Positions 54,256 through 64,000 of a stretch of DNA of 64,000 nt are shown one piece after another (positions within the stretch are counted from its first letter, which is position 1; every line of letters begins with the position of its first letter). The notes beneath the pieces are model-generated. The model was not told the origin of the DNA. It did no database searches and worked only from the letters and a program-made list of their open reading frames with translations. The stretch lies in contig NC_064839.1 in NCBI RefSeq assembly GCF_024166365.1, positions 15,982,878-16,046,877 of the forward strand, read 5' to 3'. The DNA is from Elephas maximus indicus. Lineage: Eukaryota > Chordata > Mammalia > Proboscidea > Elephantidae. The translations under genes were made by a program, and so were the position numbers.

Positions 54256-54410
54256 ACCCAGTGCGGTCGACAAGTCGATTCCGACTCATAGCGACCCTAT
54301 AGGACAGTAGAACTGCCCCACAGAGTTTCCAAGGAGCACTTGGCGGATTCGAACTGCCAACTCTTCGGTTAGCAGCCGTAGCACTTAACCACTATGCTAC
54401 CAGGGTTTTC
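54256..54410 (-). mobile_element. AfroSINE with perfect 12-bp target-site duplication
   Basis: TCAGTTAAAATA is present at 54244-54255 and 54411-54422. The body keeps CpG-rich words ('cgattccgactcatagcgac'), which suggests a fairly young copy. Confidence 0.94.
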
Positions 54411-54519
54411 TCAGTTAAAATACAAGGATAAAAATAACAAAATTAAAATGCATTAATGCCAAGGTCACCTACCAAAAATGTCATTAAGCAAAACAATTCC
54501 CCATTGCCCCCAAAATGAC

Positions 54520-54672
54520 CTGGAGGCAAAATGGTTAAGAACTACAGCTGCTAACCAAAAGGTCAGCAGTTTGAATCCACCAGGTGCTCCTTGGAAACCT
54601 TACAGGGCAGTTCTATTCTATCCTGTAGGGTCACTATGAGTCGGAATCAACTCAACGGCAATGGATTTTTTG
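54520..54672 (+). mobile_element. AfroSINE
   Basis: The head is altered ('tgacctggaggcaaaatggt') but 'gtcagcagtttgaatccacc' and 'gagtcggaatcaactcaacg' are clear. Confidence 0.87.
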
Positions 54673-55229
54673 GTGTCTATTGAGAAACCATTTTAATTCT
54701 CCTGGAATCCAGATTTCTGGGTCCATGGAGCTGGGGTGACCCCACTCAGGCCTTCTGTCCTTTTGAACCTTGAACCACTTAAGGAGCTGTTTTCCTAAAG
54801 TCACCTTCAAGTCAAACAATAAACTAGTAAGCAGCTTAGCAGAGATCGTTTTGCCTTAGGCGTTGGGCACTTCTGGAGAATTACCTAAGTGCAGGCAGTT
54901 TCAAGAAGCAGGAACTCCAGGGTCTGACTGGAAGCTGTGTTGTAGGATATATGGCACGTCCTTAAAGACTGTTTTTACAACTCACTGACCCTGAAGCCCT
55001 GCACGTGCTCTGAAAGCCAAAGTGGAAGGAATTTACAATGACCTTCAGGAGACTACCCGACCCAGACCCGCCTAGGATACCTTCCGTTGATACTGCCTGG
55101 TTCAGGTTATAGCTACTCACAATAAACATATTCTGTTACACTAATTTTTGGCGTTTCTCTGTGCATTTAGCTTTTTAACACTACATATGTGTAGGTATTC
55201 AGAGGAATAGGGGAGAAGACATGATGGAC
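54673..55229. other. Unassigned; possible worn L1 3' UTR and an LTR-like AATAAA
   Basis: The left part (to about 54890) has wording like the L1 3' UTRs elsewhere ('aaagtcaccttcaagtcaaa'). At about 55117 'cacaataaacatattctgtt' is a polyadenylation-like signal. Neither is certain. Confidence 0.3.
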
Positions 55230-55400
55230 ACGGTAGAAAAAGCCCGGATTTGGAGGTGCAAGTCTTAGTCATACAGCTCTTTGCCAGCAATGAATCTTGT
55301 GTCCAAGTGAAAGACACTTAACCACTCTAGGTCTCAGCTTCTCCAATGAAGAGATTCTGCAATATTATCTCTAAGGGCTTTTCCATTTTGAGATTCATGA
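55230..55400 (+). mobile_element. MIR
   Basis: It follows MIR order: 'gtagaaaaagcccggatttg', 'cttaaccactctaggtctca', 'gcttctccaatgaagagatt'. It is divergent, as expected. Confidence 0.6.
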
Positions 55401-56088
55401 AAATTAACAAAACATTAGAGCACGAACAAGGGGAAATTGATTAATTTCATGAATATAAACAAAGGAAATCCTTTCGCAGCTTTCTGATATTTTTTGCTTA
55501 CAGTATTTAAATAGACTTTTTCTATTTGAAATTCTGAAATTACTTCCTATAAAACCTAACATTATCTAGACTTCTAAGAACCCTAATGGGTTAGACCCTC
55601 CCAGATCAGAAAGGCAACTGTAGAGAAAGAGCAAGGAATAAACACAGAAGTCCCCTGAGAAGAGTAATGTGGTTAAGAAACAGCCCGTGGCCTTAAGCAG
55701 CTGTATGATCATCCACTAACAGTGCTCACTTTAAGAGTATGGCACAGAAACAGGGCAACTGCACGCCTACATTCCCTTCTCAGCTCTCGTCAACAGCAGT
55801 CATGAAGGCTGCCCTCCAGGGAAAATTAGAATGAGATTTGGGAAACAGCAACGAGCACATAATAAAAGAATGGGAAACATGTTAAAGAAAAGCTCGGTGT
55901 TACCAAAGGAGTGAAGACAATAAAAGGGGAAGCGGCAGAGGCTGCTTCTTCATGACTCTTTCCCCTAACAGAGGAAAACAATGAAGATGCACAGAGTCCA
56001 AAGAGGAATAAAAACCAAAAATTCAGGGAACAGGGGTGGATTATGAGGGTGGTAAAGTATTTGTGAGTGTTCAGAAACAAAAAGCTGG
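55401..56088. other. Unassigned sequence
   Basis: No transposon was recognised. Minus-strand frames in 55826-56234 run into the neighbouring AfroSINE and have no splice context. Confidence 0.35.
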
Positions 56089-56102
56089 GAGCAAGCATGT
56101 AA

Positions 56103-56265
56103 AAACCCATAAACCCACTGCCCTCGAGTCGATTCTGACTCATGGCAACCCCGCAGGTCAGAGTAGAACTGCCCCATAGTGTTTCCAAAGAGCACCTGGT
56201 GGACCGAACTGCTGACCTTTTGGTTAGCAGCCATAGCTCTTAACCACTACACCATCGGGGTTTCC
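56103..56265 (-). mobile_element. AfroSINE with 14-bp target-site duplication
   Basis: GAGCAAGCATGTAA (56089-56102) and GAGCAAGCACGTAA (56266-56279) flank it, with one difference that is a C-to-T change at a CpG. The body has 'ctcgagtcgattctgactca'. Confidence 0.93.
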
Positions 56266-56279
56266 GAGCAAGCACGTAA

Positions 56280-56998
56280 GCAGCTACAAAGCATGTTCAG
56301 GGGTAAACTCCAGCGACTGTCAGGAGCTCACATCAGCCATTTGGTTAGGAATGCTACTCTGCAAGTCTGTAAGTCAGTAAGTCTTCTGCATATACATGAA
56401 TCTGATGGTATCTCTAGAGAGAAAGTGGAGTTAAAGGGAGATGGAGTCTGCTGCAAAGAAGCAGAGGGAGGACAGACTCCAGGGCAGAGGAGTGATGGGA
56501 ACTCAGGCAGGGAGCACACAACTGAGCTGACTGCTTCTGAAAGAACCAGTTATCAACCTCCAGAATGAATGACTAGGCCAGTGAAGGACTAGCGCTGAAA
56601 TCCAGATAGGAACCGGTAAATGGAGACGCGAAGGAGAGAAGAGGACATGAAATAATGGGTAGAGACAACTCTAGAATGTGGTGGTGAGAAGGTGTGTGTA
56701 CAGAGGGGGGACGTTGGCTGGAGGGTTATTTAAAACTCCAGACAGACCTGAGCTGGTTAAACCACAAGGGGAGGATCCAGTTTAAAGAATGAAGTGGAAT
56801 ATGTAAACAAAAGAAGGGCCAAGTGGGTTGTAAAATCAATTTACTGGCCAGGAATTTCAAAACTTAAGTGGAATAGACAGAATAAAAATAGAAAATATCG
56901 GAGAATACCCAAATCTCAGGTACTGCTTCCCAAAACTGTAAGATAAGTATATGTGGACATGTGCACATGGAATGCAATGTAAAATGCAGAAATCAATC
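56280..56998. other. Unassigned sequence
   Basis: No recognised repeats were found. An open frame on the plus strand (56179-56568) starts within the SINE and has no other support. Confidence 0.35.
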
Positions 56999-57013
56999 AA
57001 AAGTGTGAAAGTC

Positions 57014-58396
57014 TTGGAACACTTATACACTGCTGGTGGGAATGTAAAATGGTACAACCACTTTGGAAATCGATTTGGCACTTCCTTAAAAAGCTAGAAG
57101 TAGAACCACCATACGATCCAGCAATCCCACTCCTTGGAATATATCCTAGAGAAATAAGAGTCTTTACACGAACAGATATATGCACACCCATGTTTATTGC
57201 AGCACTGTTTACAATAGCAAAAAAGATGGAAGCACCCAAGGTGCCCATCAACAGATGAATGGATAAATAAATTATGGTATATTCACACAATGGAATACTA
57301 CGCATCGATAAAGAACAGTGACGAATCTGTGAAACATTTCATAACATGGAGGAACCTGGAAGGCATTATGCTGAGTGAAATTAGTCAGTTGGAAAAGGAC
57401 AAATATTGTATAAGACCACTATTACAAGAACTTGAGAAATAGTTTAAACTGAGAAGAAAACATTCTTTTGTGGTTATGAGAAGGGGGAGGGAGGGAGGGA
57501 GGGAGGGAGGGTGGGAAAGGGGTATCCACTAATTAGATAGTAGATAACAACCACAGGACTAAACCAAAAGAAAGAAGTTTCCTGAATAAACTGAACGCTT
57601 TGAAGGCCAGCGTAGCAGGGGCAGGGGTTTGGGGACCATGGTTTCAGGGGACATCTAAGTCAATTGGCATAATAAAATCTATTAACAAAACATTCTGCAT
57701 CCCACTTTGAAGAGTGGTGTCTGGGGTCTTAAATGCTAGCAAGCAGCCATCTAAGATGCATCAATTGGTCTCAACCCACCTGGATCAAAGGAGAATGGAG
57801 AATACCAAGGACACAATGTAATTACGAGCCCAAGAGACAGAAAGGGCCACATGAACCAGAGACTACGTCATCCTGAGACCAGGAGAACTAGATGGTGCCC
57901 GGCTACAACCGATGACTGCCCTGAAAGGGAACCCAACAGAGAACCCCTGAGGGAGCAGGAGAACAGGGGGATGCAAAACCAAATTCTCATAAAAAGACCA
58001 GACTTAATGGTCTGACTGAGACTAGAAGGACCCCAGTGGTCATGGCCCCAGACCTTCTGTTGGCCCAGGACAGGAACCATTCCCGAAGCCAACTCTTCAG
58101 ACGTGGATTGGACTGGACAATGGGTTGGAGAGGGATGCTGGTGAGGAGTGAGCTTCTTGGATCAGGTGGACACTTGAGACTATGTTGGCATCTCCTGCCT
58201 GGAGGGGAGATGAGAGGGTGGAGGGGGTTAGAAGCTGGTGAAATGGATATGAAAAGAAAGAGTGGAGGGAGGGAGCAGGCTGTATCATTAGGGGGAGAGT
58301 AATTGGAAGTATGTAGCAAGGTATATATGGGTTTTTATGTGAGAGACTGACTTTATTTGTAAACTTTCATTTAAAGCACAATAAAAATTATAAAAG
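57014..58396 (+). mobile_element. L1, 5'-truncated, with perfect 15-bp target-site duplication
   Basis: AAAAGTGTGAAAGTC is present at 56999-57013 and 58397-58411. The body begins in the ORF2 cysteine region ('acactgctggtgggaatgta'), is open to about 57258, then shifts frame at a seven-base A-run. The 3' UTR carries an expanded (GGGA)n tract at 57483-57520. It is older than the copies at 20 kb and 51 kb but younger than that at 25.7 kb, by eye. Confidence 0.94.
57483..57522 (+). repeat. (GGGA)n tract in the L1 3' UTR
   Basis: Seven consecutive GGGA units and flanking G-runs make a polypurine stretch with many possible four-strand G-quadruplexes. Equivalent, shorter tracts occur at the same place in the other L1s here. 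Confidence 0.92.
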
Positions 58397-58504
58397 AAAA
58401 GTGTGAAAGTCCCTGACATAAAGGGTAAGGTTTGAGAAGATGGACAAGACTGGGGTGTATGCCATTCAGGACACCATGAAGGAGTAGAAAGAATACTTTA
58501 GAGG

Positions 58505-58725
58505 GAATAGCAGTACCAGCTGCCATGGAGTCCATTCTGTCTCATGGCAACCTCATGTGTGTCAGAGTAGAACTGTGCTCCATAGGGTTTTCAATGACTG
58601 ATTTTTTTGGGAAATAGACCTCTGGGCCTCTCTTCCAAGGCACCTCTGGGTGGACTGGAAACTCCAGCCTTTAGATTAGCAGCCAAACGTGTTAACCGTT
58701 TGCACCACCCAGGGAATCCTAGAAA
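58505..58725 (-). mobile_element. AfroSINE, long form with RTE-like tail
   Basis: It starts 'gtaccagctgccatggagtc', contains the additional middle block ('ctgggcctctcttccaaggc'), then 'gcagccaaacgtgttaaccg' and the reversed head. It is related to the split copy at 20080-22243. Confidence 0.85.
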
Positions 58726-59304
58726 AGAATAGCGGCCCCTCAATTATAACAAGAACAAAGGAGAAAAGAATAAGGTATTTTTGAAAGCAACAAGATATTC
58801 TGGGAGTCCTCCTGATTCAGTCTCTCTCCCCACTGCCCCCTCTTCATCCCCACCTCTCTCCCTCCCTGCATCTTAGATCCCCTCCATCATTAAGGCTTGG
58901 CCATGAAGCTGAAGTGAGGAGAAGACAAGAAATAGAAGTAGAAAGTCGAACGCCAGCCCCTTCTAGTTCCAAGAAACGTTAGGGGCGCCGGGACAAAAAG
59001 GAGGGGATTAAAGGCCTGGAAAAATCAGAGCAATCAGTGAACCGGGCTGGAAGCGGTTTAACTGGAAGGAGATTGATGCATCCAGAATGTAATGTGTGGA
59101 TAAATCAGCACATTCCAGTGCTGACAAGGCCAAGGTGCAGTGGTTGAAGGGGAGTAAGGGAGAAGGTTGGTGGAACCACAGGGTCAAGGTGCTGCAGTGT
59201 TCGTGTCTGTATACACTGTTTGCAGGGTTCAGAGTGGAGATGGAGAATGGAGGCTCAGGTGTTTGGTGATACCTCTTGGATAATAAAATTGGTGCCTTCA
59301 ACTC
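58726..59304. other. Unassigned sequence
   Basis: A pyrimidine-rich stretch lies at 58815-58885. No gene or repeat was recognised. Confidence 0.35.
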
Positions 59305-59460
59305 GGGTTCCTGTTCCCATAAAGTCGATTCTGACTCATAGCTACCCTACAGAACAGAGTAGAACTGCCCCGTGCGGTTTCCAAAGAGCACCTGGTGGAT
59401 TTGAACTGCTGACCTTTTGGTTAGCAGCTGAGCTCTTAGCCACTGTGCCACCAGAGCTGG
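59305..59460 (-). mobile_element. AfroSINE
   Basis: 'aaagtcgattctgactcata' to 'gtgccaccagagctgg' is a short-form reversed copy. Confidence 0.88.
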
Positions 59461-60304
59461 GGTAGGAGAAGGCAATCCCTCAGTATTATAAAGGCAAGGT
59501 GAGGATCTGGGGCTCCAACTGACTCTTAGCTTTTCATACAGTTCTCTTGCTTTTAGGCCCATCTTCAGCCTCAGTCTGCCTACTCCTAAGCCTTTTCAGG
59601 ATTTTGTCATACAAATTGGGATGTTTCTTGGCTTTTCCACTGCGGGCTAGTCACCTCTCATCCGTATGCCTTCTAGCTTTGAAAGTGTTGCTGCTGTTTT
59701 CTTCTTGTTCTTTTTGTCCTAGCGTATTTTTTCTTAAAAAAGAAAATCCCTTTACTATTGTTTTGGGAGGGTTTCAGGAGGGACAAAAAGTAAATGCATG
59801 TGTTGAATCTACCATCTTTATCCCTAAAATACTTTCATAATTGTAAGAGACAATAAAACTATATTTATTCTATACACAAAAATATGTGCTCTCCTTGGTG
59901 TGTGAACAAGTTGTTCCAGCCTCCTGCCCTAGGGCAGGGTGATGGGGTTGGCTGAGGGGGGTCCAGGCATGCAGGCAATTTGCCCCAAGCGAAGCACATC
60001 TCCCTGGCCAGACTCCCTGGGACTTCATCTCTCAATGAAGGTTACCACACACTGGGAAGAAAATTGCCAAACTGTTCCATGAGAATCGTAGCAGACTGGA
60101 ATCTTCATCCACTTAAATCGAAAGTTTTAATCCATCCCTTCACTATAATGTACGCATATGGAACCCAAAAATATGATTTAAGAAAACAGGTCATAAGAAA
60201 ATTCAATTCCTTACTGAATAAGATGGCATCTTGCTAACCTTTCCGAAAGCTTTGTCATGAGACGCAAATGCAAAGAGACATTTCAGATGCTTCACCTCGA
60301 CATT
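59461..60304. other. Unassigned sequence
   Basis: Plus-strand 'ttctcttgcttttag' at about 59556 looks like a splice acceptor and is followed by an open frame, but there is no further support. The rest shows nothing that I recognise. Confidence 0.35.
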
Positions 60305-60455
60305 CAGACACCCAAATCCACTGCCGTCATAGCAACCCTACAGGATAGAGAAGAACTGCTCCATAGGGTTTCCAAGGAGCGGCTGGTGGATTCGAACTGC
60401 CAACCTTTTGGTTAGCAGCTGTAGCTCTTAACCACTGTGCCACCATGGCTCCTGT
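60305..60455 (-). mobile_element. AfroSINE with short internal deletion
   Basis: 'aaatccactgccgtcatagc' lacks about 15 bases of the tail palindrome (the GAGTCG part). The rest to 'gtgccaccatggctcc' is complete. Confidence 0.85.
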
Positions 60456-60461
60456 TATGAG

Positions 60462-60620
60462 GTAAGCATTCTTAATACCCCCATTTTACAGATGAAGGAC
60501 AAAGCACAGAGAAGTTGAGTAACATGTTCGAGGGCACACAGTCAGTAAGTTGCAGTATACAAATATGACTCCAGAACCCGAGCTCCTTCCTAACTGCTAA
60601 GTGTTAACTGCCTCTCAGGT
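60462..60620 (+). mobile_element. MIR
   Basis: 'cccccattttacagatgaag', 'cagagaagttgagtaacatg' and 'gcacacagtcagtaagttgc' follow the MIR core and 3' part in order. It is the clearest MIR in the window. Confidence 0.75.
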
Positions 60621-61376
60621 GCTCTGTTTTCAGGTTCCATACTTGTGCTGAGGCACAGAAAAAAAGCACACACTGGGAAACAGGTAGGTGACACCCCAGT
60701 CTTAACACAAGGAGTAAGTGCTGGGGTGGAGGTGGGTACCCTAGATGCCATCAGAGCATAGAGGGGTGCCCGAACCCCAGAGGATGGGCCAATGAACTGA
60801 GCCTTGAATGACAGAAAGCAGGGGCAGAGGGAGGGGGCAAGGGGGATGCCAGGCAGCAGAAATAACAGAAGAATAACACTGGGAATATCACAGAAGTGTC
60901 ATTGATTTAGATTTCAGTGCATACACTCAGTGACATTTTTTCTTTCCTTTGAGACGTTAACATCTTCTTCCAGGTGTCAGAAATACTCTCCTTCAATTCA
61001 GAGACTGGGCCCCCTTTGCTCTGGGACCATGTCTTCACTTGGGGACTTCTGTGGAGCCATGGTATACATCTGTATGTATGGCAAAGTAGGGAAAATCTCC
61101 TTACTCATCATCTGTCCATAATGTTCCTGCTGAGGTTGCCCAGAGGGATCCTTGGCTGCAAGTCTATGATTTTTCCCATGAGAATACCAATTTGCCTTAG
61201 TAAATTCCATCTTAACACATTCTTCCTTGACCCGCTATCCTCCTCTAGCTATAGTTCTCTCTCTACTCTCTTCACTGACAAGCTTCTCCAAAGATTTTCA
61301 TCACTATGTCTCCATTTCCTCACCTCCCAGTCTGCAATTCACTAGTCAACACATGGTAACGTGGATTCTATGCCCC
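60621..61376. other. Unassigned sequence
   Basis: No transposon was identified with certainty. The part 61195-61340 ('cttccttgacccgctatcct') reminds me of an old dispersed repeat, but I cannot name it. Confidence 0.3.
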
Positions 61377-62820
61377 TGTTGTTGCTGTAAGGTGCCGTTG
61401 AGTCAGTTCCAACTCACAGCGACCCTATGTACAACAGAACGAAACACTGCCTGGTAATGCACCATCCTCACAATCGTTGCTATGTTTGAACCCATTGTTG
61501 CAGCCACGGTGTCAATCCATCTCGTGGAGGGTCTTCTTCTTTTTTGCTGACCCTCTACTTTACCAAGCATGATATTCTTCTCCAGGGACTGGTCCCTCCT
61601 AATAACATGCCCAAAGTATGTGAGACAAAGTCTCACCATCCTTGCTTCTAAGGAACATTCTGGCTGTACTTCTTCCAAGACAGATTTGTTTGCTCTTTTG
61701 GCAGTCCATGGTATATTCAACACTCTTCGCCAACACCATAATTCAAAGCATCAATTCTTCTTCAGTCTTCCTTATTCATTGTCCAGCTTTCACAGGGAGT
61801 AGGTCCTGAGGTAGAGGTGCAGGTGGGCACCCTCTACCCTGCATGTGAGGTGACTGAAAACACCATGGGTTGGGCCAGGTGCACCTTAGTCCTCAAAATG
61901 ACATCTTTGCTTTGTAACACCTTAAAGAGGTCTTTTGCAGCAGATTTGCCCAACGCAATGAGTTGACTTCTTGACTACAGCTTCCAGGGGCATTGACTGT
62001 GGATCCAAGTAAAATGAAATCTTTGACAACTTCAATCTCTTCTTCATTTATCATGACGTCGCTTTTTGGTCTAGTTGTGAGGATTTCTGTTTTCTTTATG
62101 TTGAGGTATAATCCATATTAAAGGCTTGTAGTCTTCGATCTTTATCAGTAAGTGCTTTAAGTCCTCTTCACTTTCAGCGAGGAAGGTTGTATCATCTGCA
62201 TAACGCAGGTTGTTAATGAGCCTTCCTCCAATTCTGATGCCCTGTTCTTCATATGGTCTGGTATCTCAGATTATTTGCTCAGCATACGGATTGAATAAGT
62301 ATGGCAAAAGGATACAACCCTGATGCACACCTTTCCTGACTTTAAGCCATGCAATATCCCTTGTCCTGTTTGAAGGACTACTTCTTGGTCTATAAACAAG
62401 TTCCACATGAGCACAGTTAAGTGTTCTGGAATTCCCATTCTTCACAATGTTAACCATAATTTGTTATGATACACATAGTTGAATGCCTCTGCATAGTCAA
62501 TAAAATACAGGTAAACATCTTTCTTGTATTTTCTGTTTTCAGCAATGATCCATCTGACAACAATAATTATATCACTCGTTCCACGCCATCACCTGAGTCT
62601 GGCTTAAATTTCTGGCAGTTTCCTGTCGATGTACTGCTGCAGCTGCTTTTGAACGATCTTCAGCAAAATTTTACTTGTATGTAATATTAATGACATTGTT
62701 CAATAATTTCCACATTCTGTCAGATCACCTTTCTTTGGACTGGGCACAAATATGAATCTCTTCCAGTTGGTTGGCCAGGTAGCCGTCTTCCAAATTTCTT
62801 GGCATAGATGAGTGAGCACA
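61377..62820 (-). mobile_element. RTE-clade LINE, 5'-truncated
   Basis: It begins with the reversed tail 'gttgttgctgtaaggtgccg', runs through the C-terminal region (minus-strand SMRWIDTVAATMG form as STRWIDTVAATMGSN) and the reverse transcriptase B box (GVHQGCILLPYLFNPYAEQI near 62290), and ends in the fingers at about 62820. An extra 53 bp (about 61796-61848) interrupts it. Many frameshifts are present. Confidence 0.88.
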
Positions 62821-64000
62821 TTACATAAGATGCACATTATATAGATAAAATGGTATTTCATCAACAAGATTTAACAATCATAAATATATATGCACCCAAA
62901 TTGGAGCACCTAAATATATAAAGCAAACACTGATGGAATTGAAGGGAGAAATAGGTAGCACTACAATAATTTTGAAGACTTCAATACACCACTTTCAATA
63001 TTGGACAAAGTGTAGAAAGAAGATCAACCAAAAAAACAGAGAGCCTGAGTGACATATATAAAACACTCCACCCAACAACGGCACAACACACTTCCTACTC
63101 CACCGCACGAGGATAATGTTCCAGAATATACCATATGTTAGGTCACAAAGCAAGTCTTGATAAATTTAAAAAGACTGAAATCATACAAAGTATTTTCACT
63201 GATCACAACGAAGTGAAACTAAAAATCGGTAATAAAAAAAAGCTGGAAAATACACTGACAAATGGCCATTAAACAACACTTTATTAAATTACTAATGGGT
63301 CAAGGAAGAAATCACAAATTTCTTGGAGTAAAATGAAAATAAAAGCACAACATACCAAAACTTACGGGATGTAGCGAAGACAGTACTCAGAAGGAAACTT
63401 ATAGCAATAAATGCAATCATGAAAAAAGAAGAAATATCTCAAATAAACAGCCTAACTTGACAATTTCAGGAACTAGAAAGAAAGCTTACACCTACCAGAA
63501 GAAAGGAAATGACAAAAATCAGAGCAAAAATAAAAAATATGGAAAACAAAAAAAACAACAAAGAGAATCAATAAAACCAGAAGTTGGCTCTTTGAAAAGA
63601 TCAAGGAAATTGGCAAACCTTTAGCTAGACTGACAAAGAAAAGAAAACAAAAGATGCAAATAACCAAAATAAAAAATGAAAGAGGAGGCATTACAACTGA
63701 CCTGATAGGAATAAAGAGAATCATGACAGGATATTATGAACAAATGTACAACAAACTGGATAACGTAGATGAAATGGACAAATTCTTAGAAGCACACAAC
63801 CTATTCAAACTGACTCAAGAGGAAATAGAAACTCTCAACAGACCCATAACAAGTGAAGAGATCAAAAAAGTGATCAAAAACATCCTAACCGAAAAAAAAA
63901 AGAATCCTAGACCAGACAGCTTCACTGAGTAATTTTACCAAACATTTAGAGATTTGACACCAATACTGTTTAAACTCTTTAAAAAGATAGACAAGAAATG
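62821..64000 (+). mobile_element. Ancient L1 ORF2, running off the window
   Basis: It starts in the endonuclease part ('ataaatatatatgcacccaa'), matches 36390-37580 ('agcaaacactgatggaattg'), and includes an open piece at 63654-63932 (MTGYYEQMYNKLDNVDEMDK), the part before the reverse transcriptase. It is less decayed than the 36-kb copy in this section. The 5' end is missing, and the 3' end lies beyond the window. Confidence 0.8.

Noticed and set aside
59547-59840. 97-codon plus-strand frame after an acceptor-like 'cttgcttttag'
   Set aside because: Leu/Ser/Phe-rich text in pyrimidine-rich DNA with no donor or family match; likely chance.

Overview
This looks like a gene-poor stretch of nuclear DNA from an afrotherian mammal, most likely an elephant or close relative. 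The basis is the repeat content. About twenty copies of a tRNA-derived SINE of the AfroSINE type are present (head CCCTGGTGGTGCAGTGGTTA, tail GAGTCGGAATCGACTCGACG). There are long copies of an RTE-clade (BovB-like) LINE, several LINE-1 families including a young one with about 320 uninterrupted ORF2 codons, and MaLR/ERVL-type LTRs. MIR, L2 and hAT relics show a placental background. The species call is inference from remembered repeat families; no database was searched.

Layout. 1-4.7 kb: decayed L1 pieces, an ERVL-like LTR and an RTE tail. 4.71-7.93 kb: a full-length but broken RTE with an 11-bp target-site duplication. 8-9.6 kb: a local direct duplication whose two halves carry an AfroSINE at the same place. 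10-10.8 kb: an LTR-like block with a 25-bp minisatellite. 13.2-13.7 kb: a MaLR-type LTR. 14.1-20.0 kb: an antisense RTE mosaic that holds an ORF1-only L1, itself holding a broken LTR. 20.1-22.2 kb: a young L1 inside an AfroSINE. 22.8-23.3 kb: an LTR with a perfect 5-bp duplication. 23.6-25.5 kb: mostly unassigned. 25.7-27.0 kb: an L1. 27.5-41.3 kb: one or two ancient L1s expanded by nested insertions (two AfroSINEs, a full-length RTE carrying two L1 tails, an LTR and a short L1). 41.4-50.7 kb: L1 3' ends, MIR, L2, SINEs and an unassigned inverted repeat. 50.8-53.0 kb: a second young L1. 53.5-61.4 kb: AfroSINEs, MIR, a hAT relic and another L1. 61.4-64.0 kb: an antisense RTE and an L1 that runs off the window.

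No convincing host protein-coding gene, tRNA gene or rRNA is visible. A few short segments in the unique parts look like exons (polypyrimidine-AG, open frame, GT donor). They are listed at low confidence because I could not name a protein, and one has an in-frame stop. The long open frames are nearly all remnants of RTE or L1 reverse transcriptase and endonuclease. The main value of the window is its insertion history: several target-site duplications can be read directly and give a relative order of events. I found no new biological system. The best leads are the RTE mosaic, the ORF1-only L1 with a 47-bp templated patch, the shared tail of SINE and RTE, the unassigned inverted repeat, and the exon-like segments.
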